DNA of 64,000 bases from positions 12,214,001 through 12,278,000 of the forward strand of contig NC_052138.2 of NCBI RefSeq assembly GCF_016086655.4, in the 5' to 3' direction. Below the pieces are notes generated by a model that worked only from the letters and a program-made list of their open reading frames with translations, did no database searches and was not told the DNA's origin. Numbering within the stretch: position 1 is the first letter of the stretch; every line of letters starts with the position of its first letter. The position numbers and the translations under genes are program-made. This document shows, piece after piece, positions 26,308-39,269 of the stretch. The DNA comes from Lepeophtheirus salmonis. Lineage: Eukaryota > Arthropoda > Copepoda > Siphonostomatoida > Caligidae.

Positions 26308-28030
26308 TTGACTATCTCTGAGACAAAGGAACTTTTAGTTCTACATGGTTGCACATAGGAACATATTTCACTACAAAGGTGCTAGGTGTGAATATGGAGG
26401 TGACCCTTTGTTATTTAAATTTACATACCAACAACTTAAAAAATGCAATATACTCATTTTCGCCAAAATGTAACATAAGAACATCTTTTATAATGCTCTT
26501 CAATTGAGAAACAATATTTAGAGTGTGTATTGTGTGGAGTTGTGAACTTACAATATTTTATCATTTACCATATCCTGCAAATCAACATAAGAGAGAAAAA
26601 TATCATAGGATACATCAAAGTTAATCATAAGAATGTAGCCAAATTTAAACATTGATAAACATGTTTTTACATTGTATCTATAAAAAATGATGTTTCGTTA
26701 TTTTATTGAAAATTTATTTATTATTTCGATTTGAAGTCACATTATTTTTGAGACAGCAAGAGTTTTACGATAATGATGAACTTTATAAGCTCTATGCGGG
26801 AAGAAAAAAAATATAAATTATTTTTTGAAAATTGAACATGTGCTTACATCAAATATTAATAAAATGTCTATTTTTTACTGCTTGACTTCAATTTGTCCCA
26901 TAACACAAGTCAACAAAATTTTATTTATTTAAATTTCATATTCAATTTTAGGAATGCTTGAAAAGCTATTGAAGGATCTGTAGTTAGTTGTTTCAAATAA
27001 ATCTTTTTTTTTTTTTTTTTTTGAGAATTTAATTTTTGAATTTTAAAATAAAAGTTTATTGTTTTTATAGGTTTAACCAAACTTTTGTACAATATGAAAT
27101 TAAAAAAAAATTTATAGGAATCAAATTTGATGTTTTTTTTACTATAACTTAAAATCTAAATCAAAACAGTTAAATATTTAAAATTTTACGCTAAAGATGA
27201 ATCATTTTTACATTATAAAAACCAGGTAAAACAAAATATAGTTACGCATGCTTTTTTACCTACATACTCCTCAAAAGGTGAATTTTCAAAGACTTTGTTA
27301 AAATCTGTGAAAAAATCCTTTTGTTAGTTTTGTATAGCGTCACCTTGTATTTCATTCAATCCCTGTTGTATTCTCCAGCAAGTACTTTCACTCTTATTAA
27401 AGTCAATCTTCTAATTGTGAAAAAATTGGAAAATTGTGTTTTATTTTGTCATTCCTGGTGAATATAACAAAAACCATTCCTCCTTATAGTTGTTTAAAGC
27501 TAACAAGTGTTATAAACGGATTTCCACAATCTGTGAAGATATGTAAAGGGTAATCTACCTCTGAGTCAGCACAAATGGTCGCTATTGTAGATACTACTAA
27601 AGCTAAAAAGAGGACATTCAACGACAACTTCAATTAATATAAAGAAGACTTTTGCATTTAACCGCCATAATTTTTTTGTACATTTTTTTTATTATTTCGA
27701 AGGGGTTGTTGCTATCAGAATATTTTTCCAAAGATTACAACAACAACAAAAAACCTGATTTATGGGTAAAACTATTATAATGTTTGAGAGTGCCTAAATT
27801 ATGACAATATTTATTCTTATAATGACTATATATATTAAAATTAAGCAAAGTTAGTCTATATTTCTGAATATGATGGACAATTTTTGACGAACGTGTTTAC
27901 ATGTATAAAATTTAAAAAAAAAATGATGTTATATATATATGCATGTATGTTTGTTATTGCTATTTCAGATACTTCTTACCAAGTTTAGAATAGAAATAGA
28001 TGTGTGATACGCGCGTACCTTTGTAAAAGA
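26308..28030. other. Intergenic
   Basis: AT-rich with a long T run at 27,006-27,022; no gene or named repeat found. Confidence 0.4.
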
Positions 28031-28032
28031 GG

Positions 28033-28181
28033 GGATTTCTAGAAAAAAATAATATTCTTTATGGATATGGACTTCACACAAGTTTCCTAGGTTAGTTGGA
28101 GTAATTGTAATACTATAATATTTAGTTATACTTAATCAATGCAACTCTATCTAACCAATTAAAGGAATATTTAAAAAAACA
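28033..28181 (+). mobile_element. SINE, 3' body only
   Basis: GATTTCTAGAAAAAAA, GTAATTGTAATACTATAATA and CTAACCAATTAAAGGAAT follow the body of the SINE at 14.45 kb and 31.6 kb in order. The tRNA-like head is missing or unrecognisable. Confidence 0.6.
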
Positions 28182-28189
28182 AAACATGT

Positions 28190-28830
28190 TTGGTGGAGGA
28201 CAACAGGTGTTGTAGTACAAACAAGATGTCGGAGAAAGCATTTGAATATATATGTATTGAAGTAAGGCTGCTCGAGGACGAAAAAGAGAGGATTATTATT
28301 TCTAGATTAGATTTCAAATTGACTCCAAGGCAAGAACGAGGATTATGTGATGTTGTTGTTTTCATTGTGAGTATATATAAAAACTATGCCCAATGCATCT
28401 CAGCCCTCCAATGCTCCTTTGAACGACCTCAAACTAATGATGCTGTTAATCGAATATTCTTCAATTAATTGAAATATTTTCAAATCCGCCTCATGCAAAT
28501 TTCCCAAACATTTATGGTATTTGTCGGAGAAACTTGTAGGACTTGCTTTCTTCGATGATAGAGAAAGTTTAACTACAAAAAGAAAAATGCTTGGCTCTCT
28601 CAAATTTAAGCATAGGATGCCAAAAAACTTAATAAATGATTTTTTACATAAAAATATTTCATTTCCTACCCCAAAAACATATAACCGGCAGCAGGTGTTG
28701 GAAAGTTCTTAATTCAGTAAAAATACATGTCTTGCTCGCTCCTTCTCCTCGCACTCTTACATTTCTAGCTATGATACTTAGAGTTGAAGAGTTTGTAATG
28801 AAAAAAAGAGACGTATGGTGCACTTGAATT
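28190..28830 (+). pseudogene. Fragment of the unnamed dispersed ORF family (copy C)
   Basis: A first frame (28,190-28,468) ends with a V-V-F-I-V-S-I-Y-K-N segment, then RPQTNDAVNRIF, comparable in layout to the FLIIGYQSGW...PLNDF segment of copy B. After stops the next frame reads FPKHLWYLSEKLVGLAFFDD, then TTKRKMLGSLK and PKNLINDFLHKNISF. The frames are broken by stops at about 28,466 and 28,710. I recall an HLWYLSE-x-LV-x-LAxFDDR motif in multicopy uncharacterised invertebrate proteins, with no function known to me. Nucleic-acid or transposition roles would be guesswork. Confidence 0.45.
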
Positions 28831-29243
28831 AAGAGCTTTGTTAATATTAGCTGCCTGTTATATGATTTTGTGGTGAAAAACTAAATTAAAGCATAAAAAA
28901 GAGAACTTTGCACATCTAAAATAGAACTGGTACGGGGAAAATATTGCAATTATAATTCAATTTATTAAATTCCTATTTATGAATGTATTTTTAAGAGAAG
29001 TCACACCAAAGATAGGCAATCATGTTTACTTCAAAGGGAGAAGTTAACTCCACAACGACCAATTAATTAATTAACAAAGAAGAAGAAAGAGCACACGCAA
29101 CAACTGATTTTACTTTCCTAATTTATAGACACAACTTTTTCATTACAAATTACTCAACTGTAGGTATACTTATCCTCTGTTTCCAATAGGTATGAATACA
29201 ATTTATATTGATCCTTAGTCGTGGATAAATATATTGGCCATCT
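28831..29243. other. Intergenic
   Basis: No gene seen. Confidence 0.4.
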
Positions 29244-30325
29244 TACGTAGGCTACCATATATATTTCTGGCCTAACATCAAAAATACGAATATTTATCAT
29301 CAAAAAGAGTTTTATTGTTTTGAAAGTATTCTCCAGCATGATTTAGGCACTTTTGTATGAGCTCAAACCAATTGTCGAAGCTCCTTTTCCACTCCAATTG
29401 AGACACCTCCGAAACATGGGATTAAACGGTTCTGGCTACGAAAATCGTTGACCACGCATTTTTTCTTGATGTATGGGAATAAAAAGAAGTCATTGGGTAC
29501 CACAACGGGCTGTACGGGGGATGTCCCATCAATTCGACATTTTGGCCGGTCAAAAAGGCGCTGGTTTGAGGCGATGTGTGAGAACTCGTATTTTCATGGT
29601 GAACAATGATTCGTATTCTCTTGTTCGTTGCTCAAATTTCTCCAAAGACTTCAGACAAACAAATTGTGATATACCCCTCAGAACTGACTGTCATACGATG
29701 CTCAAGTGGAACAGTCGCCACATGACCGGTTTTGCAGAAGAAACAGGCGACCATTTGCTTCGAAGCGCTTCTACCACGAACACCTTTCGTTGGATTTGGC
29801 TCGTCTTCGAAGACCCACACAATCAATTGTTGTTTTGTTTCGGACTCATACGCATGGATCCATGATTCGTCACCTGTGACGATATTATAAACGTCTTTTG
29901 AAACACCGCGAGCGTATTTTTTCAAAATTTCTTTGCACCAATTGATACGAGCCTTTCTTTGAGTGATTGTGAAATTGTGCAGGATCCAACAGGAACAAAC
30001 CTTTTTTACGGCCAAGTGTACATGCAATATCAAATGTATGCTGCTGGAATAAATGTCCAAGGATGCTTCTATCTAGCGGGTTGTCATTTGTCATAGTGCT
30101 ATAAGATGGTGCTTCATCGCCATACAAAAATTAAAATGTTCACGACTTAATTCCATTTTTTTCCAAATCAATTTTTTAAAGTCACTATAAACAACACTCA
30201 TGATGGCCGTACGTCAAGACATTCTGAGAACGATTATGCTACAAAAATGTTAAACTTACCAAAGGAAATGTCGAATTGCACCTGGCAACACTTTGTGGCC
30301 AGAAATATAAATAGCAGCCTACGTA
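29244..30325 (-). mobile_element. mariner element with both terminal inverted repeats
   Basis: The left end TACGTAGGCTACCATA, then TATATTTCTGGCC, matches the reverse complement of the right end TACGTAGGCTGCTATT, then TATATTTCTGGCC, giving inverted repeats of about 28 bases bounded by TA, the Tc1/mariner target. The element is about 1.08 kb, shorter than the usual 1.3 kb of mariner, so it has internal deletions, and its transposase is broken. Confidence 0.85.
29345..30130 (-). pseudogene. mariner transposase, inactivated
   Basis: The best frame (29,632-30,060) reads QRKARINWCKEILKKYA, then VTGDESWIHAYESETKQQ, with the first catalytic Asp in GDESW, then WVFEDEPNPTK and KQMVACFFCKTGHVATVPLE, hallmarks of mariner transposases. 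Downstream, in other frames, the part before the second Asp is degenerate. The N-terminal helix-turn-helix region is largely gone, with only GDEAPSYSTM-like residues left in another frame. The family enzyme is about 345 residues; this copy cannot make it. Confidence 0.9.
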
Positions 30326-31587
30326 TTATTTTTATCAATAAATTTTTATTATCATATACTAATTTATAGCTACGCTTTTAATAAAAAAGTTCTAAGAAAT
30401 TTTTTAATATTGTATGAGCAAAATACTAGGAATGATTATAATATTATGAATTTATATGTAACTTTTTTTAATTGTGGAGGAATAATATGACAATGATAGA
30501 CTGTGCGTAAATAAGTGACACATAGTTGTTGTTAAGATAAACTTATTTTCCCGACCACCAACGGATGTATGACCTTTTTCCTGTTTATTTTTGAAAGAAA
30601 AGTTGTGCGATACAATAAAGATGACGACGTCTTAAAAAATAAGAGTATAATGGCTAATCCAAAAAAATTTAAGAAGTTTCTGTAGTAAATCAGTATCGTA
30701 GTGAATTAAAGGAAAAAAGTAGATATCCTAAATTATTAATTCAAAATTTAACTTAAAATGCAACGCTCCACTTCAAATTCAAACGATCAATCCTAAATAT
30801 TTTAACGACAAAGTAGAAATTTAAAGCATTTTTATAGAATTTTTGAGCAAAGAGCAGCTTAGCTGTCTGGAAGTTTTATTTGTTAAGCTGCCGGCAGCTA
30901 TGAGAACAAGAAAACAAGCAAAGTGTAATCAACAAAATTATTTTTTTATTTCCAGATTACTGAAACATTTCAATAGCAAACCTGGGAAGCCTCTTGGGAA
31001 GATACTGATACCCGATTGAAAAATAAGGAAAAAACTATCAAATCATCATGGAAAAAACGTGTTCTGAACAAGTTTGAAAAAACTAATAATCAGATATAAG
31101 AAATGTAATCATTTGTGTTTAAAACAATCAACAGAATCTCAAAAAACTACAGATCCCCCTTTTAAATCGAGAGAAAATGTACGATAAGTCTGATGAAACT
31201 ATTTAGAAATCAACGCCTTGAAAGAAATAGACAACGGGCTCAAGAGTCTGATGAAACTAAGATACTAAACAATATCAATTTTATATTTTTAATTGATAAC
31301 TTCAGCGAGTATTCAAGAAATATATACTTTGATATAGATGAGTAGAATTGTGTAAAAATATGACATTAGACGAGTGCAAGACTTTTTATACTTGCAACCT
31401 CATAAGTATTCTCGGAAGTTGTTATTATTTAATTATTGATAAGATAACATATATGTCTAAAGTGCGGAGATTAACACTGATGATTTGTTGCGTAGTTAAA
31501 AGTGTAAACTCGGAGTAAAATTAATAATTAGCTAGACATAGTCTGGGATTTTCACTTATTTCCTTGTTTTTTATAAGAAGTGCCATG
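30326..31587. other. Intergenic
   Basis: No supported gene or repeat. Confidence 0.4.
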
Positions 31588-31815
31588 TTTTTTTTTAAGG
31601 ATCATTTAATTGGTTAGATGGAGTTGTACTGATTAAGTAATAGTACACATTATAGTATTACATTTACTCCATCTAAATTAGGAATCTTTTGGAGAAATCC
31701 ATATACATAATGTATATTTCTTTTTCTAGAAATCACCTAGGTGGGAACATACACACATTGAATTAAAGAGAATAACTACTTTCGAGCGCATTGTCCATGA
31801 GCTATGACGATTCCA
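31588..31815 (-). mobile_element. tRNA-derived SINE, near-full copy
   Basis: On the minus strand: TCATAGCTCATGGACAATGC (box A region), AGTTATTCTCTTTAATTCAA, GTAATACTATAATGTGTACT, CCATCTAACCAATTAAATGA and an A tail (T run at 31,589-31,597). The order matches the 14.45 kb copy throughout, including the tRNA-like head. The box B region is more diverged (TGTATGTTCCCACC). Confidence 0.7.
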
Positions 31816-31861
31816 TATTTTAATTTTTGTTTTGTTTTTCTACAATTCTACATATTGATAG

Positions 31862-32848
31862 AGCATTAGTCCGCTCAAGAAATCCTGAGCGCGCTCCTCC
31901 TCAGTTACTAATTTTGTGAATGGGCTCTCCCTCCCGCTTCTTTTAAAAGCAATGAGCTTCTTTCCGTTTAATTTAAAATGAGCAGCACCCATTTTTTAAT
32001 TGGTAAAAGAGTATTTGAATTGGACAACTCTTTATGATTACAAGTAATTTCTTGAAAATTATATATATTGTTTATCCCAAAAAATGAAGATAAATAAGGA
32101 CCAAGAATAAATAAAAGTTAAAGATCTAAAAATATATTTAAAATAAAAAAATCTCTGAAAATGATAAGTCCAATGTTTTATCTTTTACATATTTGAGTAA
32201 TTGACTCACGATTTTTTTTTTTCTTTTTTTTCAAAGTTTTTATTCCCTTAAACTCTGGTATCTATTTTAAATTATTACGAGGTTTCCTGCACTATAATCC
32301 AATTAAGCCTGATAATTAGTTTGAGCTTGAACACAGGATTTTCTTGTTTTTGAACTTATTACTTGAGTTAGATTTTGAGATCCTATGTCAATTTACTACA
32401 TAAAAATATGAGTAAATTCAATTGGGAAAATTCGTTTACAAAAAGAATGATTTATCTTCCAACTTAATTTTGACACACGAAAGAGCTTGCAGTGTCTCTG
32501 AGGGAACTGATGGCTGAGTCTTCTTAGAGTGGCCAGCTACATGAGAGGAAAATTCTTCAAATGAAGAAATCAGAGAGTCAGAGATATATTATGGAAAAAA
32601 AGATTCTAGCTTAATTTGAGACATAACTTCACCTGTATTTTCTTCTAATCTTTAAAATTATTCTTTAACTCTCTAATTTTTTGATTTTATCTCATAAGAT
32701 GGAAAAACGGGAAAAATAATACAAATCTATTTAAATGAGCAAAATTAGAGGGTGCTCTTTCTCTCATTATTCAAAACAAAGAGCGCACCACCGCTCCTGC
32801 TCAAGAATTTTGAGTGGGGCTCAATTGAGCGCCACTCACTAACGCTTT
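31862..32848. mobile_element. Possible non-autonomous DNA transposon with imperfect terminal repeats
   Basis: The left end AGCATTAGTCCGCTCAAG and the reverse complement of the right end (AGCGTTAGTGAGTGGCGCTC) share AGCRTTAGT and GAGC/GCTC-rich terminal blocks about 980 bases apart. These GC-rich ends stand out from the AT-rich interior, which has no long frame. A clean target duplication is not evident. Confidence 0.3.
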
Positions 32849-33949
32849 GAATATCATTATTATAGAATGAATCGTACAAGATATCTCCAGGAACTTGTGC
32901 AATACTTTTTTTTAAACATTGAAATTCAAACTTTCAAAGGTGAAAGAAAAAATAAGGTGCAAAAAATTTATTTTCACCCTAACCGACTCTCACTAAAACC
33001 CTTCTTGTAACTAAGGAGATAAAAAAAACATTCTGAAAGGTATGGCAAATCGATATAATTTCTGATTTTGGAAATACTTAAACATTCTAACTGAAAGTTG
33101 TGCCTTTTTGCTACTCCGATAAGAACAATTATTTAATAATCAAACTCAATAATAAGACATTGATTTTATTTAGAATATGCAAACTGATTCAAATTATTGC
33201 TCATGATAAATTATACAATTTATTTTTTAATATGAATATATTTGTATAATTCAGAATTTCAAGCCTAAAAATCTCTTAATGAAAACCATACAAATTATTG
33301 TAGGAATTTGAAATTTCATAAGTTGTTACTTTATGAAGTAATAAAAAATTATTGTACTTAAAAAAACCTAATTGGATTGGAGGAAGAGTAACAAAGAACA
33401 TTTATAAACAAATTATTTAGGTTGTATAGGATAGGTTACAAAATATTTAATAATTTTTTATTTGTACCATTTGAATAATGGAAGTTACGATGTTATGTCG
33501 TATTTTTAGTGATTCACATTTTGGTGTCATAATTTTTAGGTGGATACGTTGAAAAAGGATTCAAATGTATAAAAAAAAGTATGTAGCAATGATTACTTCC
33601 ATTATGCTCATTTTTTGACATATTGATCAAGTATTTATTTTTTGTACATTACATGAATACATTTAGTAACATCCAATATATATCAAGAATAGTTAAAGCA
33701 CTGTGGCCATAGCATCCCTATAATTTAAAATGTTTCACTGAATGTTAAAAGATGATCTAAACTTTTTTGAGCCAAACAAGTTAGAAAAAGGTTTCAAATG
33801 TGTATTTAATGTAAAGCATAAGACACTAGATATATCATTGAGTCAAACAACGAAATCTATTATATTTGCTGTAAAATAAAATAGTAATTGTTCTTAAGTG
33901 GCTTACTAGTGATAGTATCCGACATTCCCCAGAATGAGTAGGCGTTGGC
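32849..33949. other. Intergenic
   Basis: AT-rich; no gene or named repeat found. Confidence 0.4.
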
Positions 33950-34420
33950 TAAAATACATTTTTTGGTTTTATAATATAGAAGCTGACTCCCAAAAATCCT
34001 CTGTGTTACTCTTCAACCAAAGAAACAGGGAGAAAAGATTGAAGAAGAACTCTGCCAGTGGCCAAGAAGCCACTTTCATACCCCTTAGAAGCCATTAATC
34101 AATTGCCACAGAGTCTAAGTGACTTGAAATTTAAGAGAATCGCTCTCTCCCATCCTCCGGGAATACAATCTATACTTCGAAGTTCATTCTGATGCTTCAA
34201 CGTCCTCAACTGGACTATTTCTATTCCATATATACTCCTCAAGGACCTCCTGCTTATTTTTTTAGAAAGAAACTCCTCTAAAATATGCCAATATCTGCTC
34301 CCTTGAAGAAAAAGTTACAGAACTGTCAAAGCAAACTCTTCTCTGACGATTCCAATACATTAATCATATCAATAGACATAATTTATCACTTCAGTAACTC
34401 AACTGTAGCCATATATTTAT
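33950..34420 (+). pseudogene. Ty3/gypsy-like reverse transcriptase/RNase H relic
   Basis: Frame-shifted pieces include EVHSDASTSSTGLFLF, which resembles the TDAS-x-x-G-x-G RNase H start of Ty3/gypsy polyproteins, then in another frame PPAYFFRKKL, resembling the P-x-x-F-x-SRKL motif that follows it. The rest is too decayed to place. A chance match is possible. Confidence 0.35.
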
Positions 34421-35693
34421 TTAACTATGCAAGTATATTTAAGTTTCTAAGTTGTAGCTACAATTATTATTTTCTTGAAGGGAACAATAATAACAAAATA
34501 TTGCCTCTAACAGACAAAAAAAGTCAATTTTGACAAAGCCATTTTTCTGTTGTTGCTCACGCGGGTCCTCGTTTGATACTTGGTTTAAAGGTTAACCTAG
34601 TCAAGGCAGCCTTATATTCCTTATTGTTTTAGTATTCTAATATATCCGAACAATGCCAGACACTACAATTAGTTCAATATCAGGGTGGTCGAAGTGGTCG
34701 TTAAAAAATCACTGTGGTTGATATTAATTTTGTAGTATCTAATTCATTAATTTCCTATATGTATACTTTTCTATTTTATAGCATATTTAATATCCAGTTG
34801 AGTCTAGGAAAAAAAAAAGCTTTTGGTATACAAAGAGAGAGTTAAAAAAAGGGAAGAATAATTAGAAAGATAAAATGGTGATGGTAAATTTTAGTAAACG
34901 TGCCCATATGATCTAGGACTGAATCCTTTTCTTCAAATTTTAACATTTGGAAAGTCATTCAACCTCGATAAAAACTTAGTTAAATAATGTATTAATATTG
35001 TAACCATTCTTAACTATAGAACATTGGTTGGGAAGTTATAAGGCTGGTTATGATAAAAAGTCCTTGTTGAACTAAGATTAGAGTTTAAGATCGACTCCAA
35101 AGTAATTATTGGCAATTATTTTACTAGATACAGAGTAGTATTTGTATTTACTTTATTTCCTACCCTGTCAGGTCTGTTCACAGCTAATCTAGTCTACGTC
35201 AAGGCAGCTAAGCTACTCTTCCCCCAAAAATATTTCTATTGTCAGGCATACCACGTTAATTTCCGTTTTCTTTTTTCTTTAGCACAGTCGTGGTGGATAG
35301 CATTATTTTCATCTCTTGCTATTGGTCTTTTATCTTTATCATAATTCCTGTATATTTTCAATATATGATAATATTTTAATGAAATATAAAAGCTTGTATG
35401 TAGAAATAAGTTTTTGTTTTTTTTGTAAGTGAGCGCTCTTAAAATTAAGGTAATCAATCCTCAGTCACCCTAACATTTTTTTTCTTCTCGAAGTCACATT
35501 TATCATTTATTCACTCTTGAGAAGGGAAAACATATGAATTGATATAAGTATTGAGCTGTTGCTTGTGAGTGTGTTTATGAAAAAGGGAGAGACGAAAAAT
35601 GAGAATTTTTTGAGGAGTTATCATATATATTGTTAAATACAAATTGGTCAGTTAGCTCATTACTCCGAGCCTTGCCTCTACTACAACTAGTTC
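34421..35693. other. Intergenic
   Basis: No supported gene; AT-rich DNA before a solo LTR. Confidence 0.4.
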
Positions 35694-35977
35694 CGTTATG
35701 TATTTGTGACTCCTTTCCTACCTTTTCATCTTATTGTTCCTGTTATTATTATTATTTAATCCATCTTTTGTCTATGTGTATGTACTGTGTGTGTCTTATA
35801 GTATAAATACCCTGTCATTGTTGCATGATTATGTATTAATAAGAATATATGCGTGTTCCTATAAAATTACATCCTTGACTTATTCCTTCACGTCTCCTTC
35901 TCTCCTCATTTCTCTAGGTCGTCCTGGCTTCCTTTATTGAATAGTTTGGGTCTCTTCAACTTTGTCAAGACCCAACA
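35694..35977 (-). mobile_element. Solo LTR (older copy)
   Basis: Read on the minus strand it starts TGTTGGGTCTTGACAAAG, contains CTTATTAATACATAATCATG, and ends CAAATACATAACG. This is the order found in the two better preserved LTRs at 46.3 and 47.4 kb. The flanks are AGTTC and AGCTC, a 5-base target duplication with one change. No internal retrotransposon sequence adjoins it. Confidence 0.65.
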
Positions 35978-36187
35978 AGCTCAATAATACAATCCTTTGG
36001 TATAATGAATATTATAATGTAAACAAATCTGTTTTTAGAATAAAGTTTAAGGCGTCAAAAAAGATACAAAATTCTCTTTTAGCATATTATTTATAATAAT
36101 ACAATTTTGGTGGAACAAAGGGAAATTTTTTTGGAGGCGGGCACGCTAAAAAATAAATGTGCCTCTTGAAACATTTCCGTATGGTCG

Positions 36188-36195
36188 GATATAAG
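36188..36195 (+). promoter_or_regulatory. Probable TATA box of H1
   Basis: GATATAAG lies about 55-60 bases before the H1 start codon, the same spacing as the TATA boxes of H3 and H4 in this window. Confidence 0.5.
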
Positions 36196-36247
36196 AAAAA
36201 TATATCAGCATTATTATTATCATCAAGTTCACTCTCGAATTAACAGC

Positions 36248-36838
36248 ATGTCAGTTACCTCTCCAACTTCTATCACAGCCTCCGGAAAATTCAAGGATGG
36301 ATCCAAGAAGCCTAAATCATTCATGATGGTCAAGGCTGCTATCAAGGCATTAGCGGATCCCAAGGGTTCTTCCCTTGCAGCCATCAAGAAGTACATATCT
36401 GCTCACTTCATGGTTGACATGGTCAAAAAGTCTCATTTTATCTGCAAAGCCATCAGATCCGCTGTCAATAAGGGTAAGTTGGTTCAAACCAAGGGGATGG
36501 GCGCCTCAGGAACATTCAAGATTTCTGTAAAAACCAAGTCTAAAGTTACAAAAGACGTCAAAACCCCCAAATCGGCCAAAAAGCCTGATGAGAAAAAATT
36601 AAGCAAGTCAAAATCTCCCGTTAAAAAACCCAAATCTCCCAAGATGTCTGCTGAAAAAAAATCAACCAAGTCTAAATCTCACGTTAAAAAGGCTTCCAAG
36701 AAGAAAACGGTCCAGTCCAAGACTCCTAAGAAGACAACGACTAAGACAAAGACCCCCAAGAAGTCGACTACAAAAAAAACCATTAAAGAGGAACCTGCAA
36801 AGAAAACTACTAAGAAAACTGTTTCTAAAAAGGCTTAA
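36248..36838 (+). CDS. H1: Linker histone H1
   Basis: An intronless 196-residue protein. Residues about 20-92 form the H15 winged-helix globular domain (KPKSFMMVKAAIKALADPKG, AAIKKYISAHF, KAIRSAVNKGKLVQTKGMGA, SGTFKI). The N-terminal tail is short and Ser/Thr-rich. The C-terminal tail of about 100 residues is Lys-rich with S/T-P-x-K motifs (KSPVKKPKSPK, TPKKTTTK) that bind linker DNA and are typical CDK sites. H1 binds the nucleosome dyad and compacts chromatin. The start is the only Met before the domain with a sensible 5' leader. A histone stem-loop follows at 36,875, marking it as an S-phase gene. It sits about 0.8 kb from H3 (convergent) and, unlike H3 and H4, has no second copy in the window. 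Confidence 0.97.
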   Translation: MSVTSPTSITASGKFKDGSKKPKSFMMVKAAIKALADPKGSSLAAIKKYISAHFMVDMVKKSHFICKAIRSAVNKGKLVQTKGMGASGTFKISVKTKSKVTKDVKTPKSAKKPDEKKLSKSKSPVKKPKSPKMSAEKKSTKSKSHVKKASKKKTVQSKTPKKTTTKTKTPKKSTTKKTIKEEPAKKTTKKTVSKKA

Positions 36839-36874
36839 TTCATCTTCTTTAAGACTTATCCGATGTCAAACAAG

Positions 36875-36890
36875 GGCTCCTTTCGGAGCC
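36875..36890 (+). terminator. Histone 3' stem-loop of H1
   Basis: GGCTCC-TTTC-GGAGCC followed by ACCA: the 6-bp stem, 4-base loop and ACCA of metazoan replication-dependent histone mRNAs, 36 bases after the stop. A purine-rich ACCAAAGAG at 36,902-36,910 is a likely histone downstream element for U7. Confidence 0.95.
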
Positions 36891-36910
36891 ACCAAATCGT
36901 TACCAAAGAG

Positions 36911-37271
36911 AATTTCCCTGTTCGCTTGTTCTCAGTTGTTCAGTTTCCAAAAGGCAAAGTTGACACACGAAAAGTTAATTTAAATGTTTTTCTGATAATT
37001 AAACTGCGTTTGCTCCCACACATGAACTATTTTTTGAGTTTTGAAAATTCTGTCTCGCTCTGTATTGAGTATTTTACAGCTTTATTGATATATAAATAGG
37101 GTTTTATATTTTGATTATTTAATCTTATGTGCTTTTTGTATTTGCAATCTCAATATATTTTATATCTTGCAAAGTTGCAATCATTTATTTGTTTATTTTT
37201 TGCTGTGCAGTTATAAGTGTAAGTACCTATTGGAGTAAAATTCAGGATCAACATTGCTTTAACTCATGTCT
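36911..37271. other. Intergenic between H1 and the inverted repeat
   Basis: No gene. AT-rich DNA outside the duplicated block; this side is not repeated next to the second H3. Confidence 0.5.
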
Positions 37272-37604
37272 ATAGCATTGCTACATACCTGGTCACATTT
37301 TTGTAAATTTCCCTCATCTTATATCTTAACAAAACTAATTTGATGAAACGTCATAACTGCTAAGCAGTTTTCCTCTCATGCAATTTTCAAATTGTAAGAG
37401 CGACCATGTATATGTTTCTATACAATGCAAACACAATAAATATAAATTCCCTTCAATGCAACTGAAAATTTATATAGTTTTTCTTGCTAAACTGATCTCA
37501 ATCCAACTTGTGTCCTATCACTTATGACGAACTAGAACTTCAATCGAGTAATTGTGATCCCCAACTGAAACTCAAAAAGTAAATCTAAAGTTAAAAAATG
37601 TGGT

Positions 37605-37620
37605 GGCCCTTAGAAGGGCC
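37605..37620 (-). terminator. Histone 3' stem-loop of H3 (left copy)
   Basis: On the minus strand GGCCCT-TCTA-AGGGCC then ACCACA, starting 37 bases after the H3 stop. Canonical size and flanking ACCA. Confidence 0.95.
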
Positions 37621-37657
37621 AGTTTGTAAAACTGGGTTCAGTCATACAATGGATAGT

Positions 37658-38131
<474 letters not shown>

Positions 38132-38569
38132 CTATGAAATTCGCGCGCTCAACTCTAGACGTCATTACCTTGTCCCCTAGAGCTAGAAGGATATGCAACA
38201 CCCTCCCTTTTCTTTTTCCTGCCTCACCCTCCAACATATTTTTGTGTTTTTTGATTTTTTTCATCCACCGCCCTAACAACATAAAGACAGGATTCTTACA
38301 TATGTATATTTTTTAGTTGAAAACATTCCGTGAGACATTTACCTACATAAGTATGTACTTTTAAAAATATAAATTTCTTTTTTTTCTATAAGAATTTTTC
38401 TATTTTATTTCAAGGTTATTTTTTATCACAACCAAGAGTTAGCAATCTTTTTTTTTATATAGCCTAGTTTTATAGCTATATATGAAGGTACAAATACATT
38501 TCCCTAATAGCCCCATACAGAAAAATTAAAACTTTCTACTCAGAAATCAGCACCTCATTTCATAACTTT

Positions 38570-39078
38570 TTTATATGAAGGAGTAACCATAATTTGTGTA
38601 GTTAAGTCGTGAATTACAATACTTTATTTATTATTTTAAGTCATTTAGAATTTAGGTAACAAACATGTTTTTTATTTAATTGCATTTTATGTATGTTTTT
38701 TCAAGGATAATATCACTAATTTTGGAATGTGGAATTTTTTATTTTTTTACTTACGGGTTTCCATCTCTTGAGTGCTTTTATCCAACTAGGAACAGTTAAT
38801 TTAATTTGATTATAATAGTATATTTACAAAATCCCATTATATATGATTTATTTCACAACATAAGGATTTTATCAAAATCATATTAATTCGATTTTTTTTT
38901 GTATTGTGTGATGCGTCAGAGAGTACTTTATTCTCTGGAGTGCTCACTGGTGTGTTTTTTTTACCTAAACACGCTCGTTGTTAACTTCATTTAATGTCAC
39001 ATTCATTATTTTTTATATGTACTTACTTCTTTTTGTAATTTTTTTTAATAAGCTCATTGTAAGTTATAATTCTTCATC
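38570..39078. other. Left-arm-specific spacer segment
   Basis: About 0.5 kb within the left arm that does not match the right arm, where about 2.8 kb of other sequence sits between the same homologous ends. No gene seen. Confidence 0.6.
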
Positions 39079-39269
39079 CGGCAAACAAATAAAAATTGCT
39101 TTATTAACATAGATATTGGCTTGAAAAAAACAATTTCTATGATAGATTTTTTAATACTAAAACTTAGCCATGTTTTTTTTTTGTAAAAGCGTGAGGAGAA
39201 GGTGAGAGGGAGACAAATGGCACACCAGAAAAATGTTTTCATTATTTTTAAATTCATATATATATATAT

